Below are positions 62,210-64,000 of a stretch of DNA of 64,000 nucleotides, piece after piece. The DNA is taken from NCBI GenBank assembly GCA_034509425.1, contig JAVTVJ010000846.1, positions 186,001 to 250,000 of the forward strand, in the 5' to 3' direction. This DNA is from Eopsaltria australis. Lineage: Eukaryota; Chordata; Aves; Passeriformes; Petroicidae. Position 1 is the first letter of the stretch. Every line of letters starts with the position of its first letter. The notes below the pieces were generated by a model that did not search any database, was not told the DNA's origin, and saw nothing but the letters and a program-made list of their open reading frames with translations. Made by a program: the position numbers and the translations under genes.

Positions 62210-64000
62210 GCATCAGAAAGTTTCTGTTTCTGTCAGGAATAGTTTCTCAAAGGAGGTTCAATTTCTTGGAACTCATGAAGCTGAGTTGGATAAATACTAG
62301 AAAACATACTGTATGAGATAATTCTCCATTGGCAGAGAGATGAATGACTGTGATCTGTTCCACACTTACATCTCTTAGCAGCTGTGAATCAAAGATGGCA
62401 AATGCTGTTGAAGACCACAACTGTATCTCAGATGGGAAATCCAAGATGAATGCAGAGTAGGCTGTGCGGTCGTGTTACTGGCCATGCCTACTAGCTTTTA
62501 TCTGCTTGCTTGCTCTTACTCCTTCATATTGCAAGCATTCCTTTGCTACAATCAGCTATGAATGAGATGCTGGGCTGGATTCCAGTGGGGCTTGAGCTGA
62601 CTTCAGAGGTTAGAGTGTTACAGTTAAGCTACACTATCTGTTTATAAAGCAAACCTCCTTGTGTAGACAGAGTTGCTGGTGATTGGAATATTTTGAGACT
62701 GGAATTTTCAACTAGTTTCCTGCACAATGGTGAAATGGTGTGTAGCCTTTTATTAAAGAGTGGACACAGAAAAGTTCAATCCTGTACTGAACCAGCAATG
62801 CAGATTTTCACTTCTCTGTAGAGTACTTTCAGTCTTGGTAGCTTAGGACTATAAATGTGTGATAGGTATTGACTGATCTTTTTGTACACGAGAGGCTTAC
62901 TTTGATTTTTTCTTTTTTTCACCCTTCATTACATAATCAAAGCATTTAAAAAAATTCAATACTGAGTACAATTAAAAATACAATTCTACTTAATGTCCTT
63001 ATATTTCTAATCAGGTCTGTTCCTCTACTGTACTTAATAATATAAATATTGGAGATGAAATTGAAGGGCCAGTTGGAATGATACTTCACCTATGGTCTGG
63101 TCTCTAACAAACTCAAATCCTGGTTTTGGTTGTGCCTAGCTTTAATTATGCTGAATTCCTGTAAGCTGCTATCAGACTATTTCATTCCCTAATGGTAAAA
63201 GTATCTTGAAACCAAAATATCTCATTAGATTATGTCTATATTTGAGTTGGTACTGTACAAGTTAGATTGCATTTGGTTTCTGGATCAAGCTCTTATTTCC
63301 TTCCAGACACTGAAGAGGACTAGATGGTAGACTTGCTTTTAACACATCTGTATTAAATATACAATATGGAGATATGGTTTAAATGTAATTGGTTATGGTT
63401 TATGTGTAGCTATGGAATTTGAGAATCATCTAATGATTTTCCCTTTAAACAGACTTTTTTAATGTACCAATGTGGTATGCTTGAAGATTTCATCATTTTA
63501 GATTCCTCCCTTTCATCCAGCCTATTTCTCATCCGTCTTGTGTGTTAGCTAATTCTGACATTTTCTTAATTTGAAACCTAATCCAGGACATGAGTTTTAA
63601 GTAGTCATGTGAGTCATTCTACTGATTGTAACTCAGTGTGAAAGATCTTTTCAGAGTCAACTCTTTTGACTCTGTTCTCTCATGATCTTCTTCTTTAAAG
63701 TGGATATGTATCAGTGGTGCTGTACAAGAACAACCTGTTTTATTTTCCTTGTGATTGCTTGTTTCTGGCCTGGCTTGTAAGTATGAGAATCAAAGGAGAA
63801 ACATGTTGGACTTGTCCTGACTTTGATAGCTCCATCAGCACAGGTTTTCCTAGTTTCATATATTATAAATTCCTTCTGATTTCTATAATAAATGAAAATG
63901 GTGGGGTTTATTATATATTTAAATAGTTCCTGTAACAGATAAAACCACATGAGTTAATTCTGCTACTACTGACTGTATCTGAGGCATATTATTGACTCAG

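Larger units (their letters stand above)
58901..64000. other. AT-rich non-coding stretch to the window end
   Basis: No gene, RNA or clear transposon is seen. T/G-rich runs occur near 61,021-61,060 and 62,142-62,187. Open frames are at most 98 codons, overlap on both strands near 61,180-61,600, and have no recognisable domain. Confidence 0.5.

Noticed and set aside
1..64000. Endogenous retrovirus, CRISPR array, tRNA or rRNA genes
   Set aside because: No LTR pair, primer-binding site, regular spacer array, cloverleaf or rRNA-like block was noticed on either strand by eye. A dedicated search could still find degraded copies.

Overview
This window reads as vertebrate nuclear DNA, most likely avian. 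The support is a set of CR1 (chicken repeat 1) LINE fragments in several states of decay, low overall repeat density, AT-rich and CpG-depleted sequence beyond the first kilobase, and many T-rich or GT-rich low-complexity runs. A crocodilian or turtle is not strictly excluded, because CR1 is also common there. Nothing looks bacterial, and there is no operon, CRISPR array, phage or plasmid signal.

Layout. Bases 1 to about 1,130 form a CpG-rich block, densest at about 500-1,040, which looks like the edge of a CpG-island promoter or 5' exon region. The remaining 63 kb is non-coding as far as can be judged by eye. The longest open frames are 120-140 codons. They lie in CpG-rich, simple-repeat or CR1 sequence, or look random, and none has a recognisable domain. 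Embedded in this are CR1-type fragments at about 9.0, 16.0, 24.2, 47.3 and 51.7 kb, and two older CR1/L3-like LINE relics at about 41.3-42.3 and 58.0-58.9 kb. There is a 340-bp pyrimidine tract at 11.2-11.5 kb, A/C-rich tracts at 32.2 and 48.1 kb, several G/T-rich tracts, and some short perfect inverted repeats.

Interpretation. The + strand appears enriched in long T runs and GT-rich tracts, and six of the seven LINE fragments are antisense to it. Together with the CpG island at the left edge, this suggests (inference only) a very long 5' intron of a gene transcribed left to right, or gene-poor flanking DNA beside a promoter. I could not name the gene. Two stretches with clustered transcription-factor-like motifs (about 16.2-16.4 and 29.4-29.6 kb) are proposed as candidate enhancers. 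I found no convincing new biological system. The most unusual items are the pyrimidine tract and the two short perfect inverted repeats near 44.5 and 45.0 kb.
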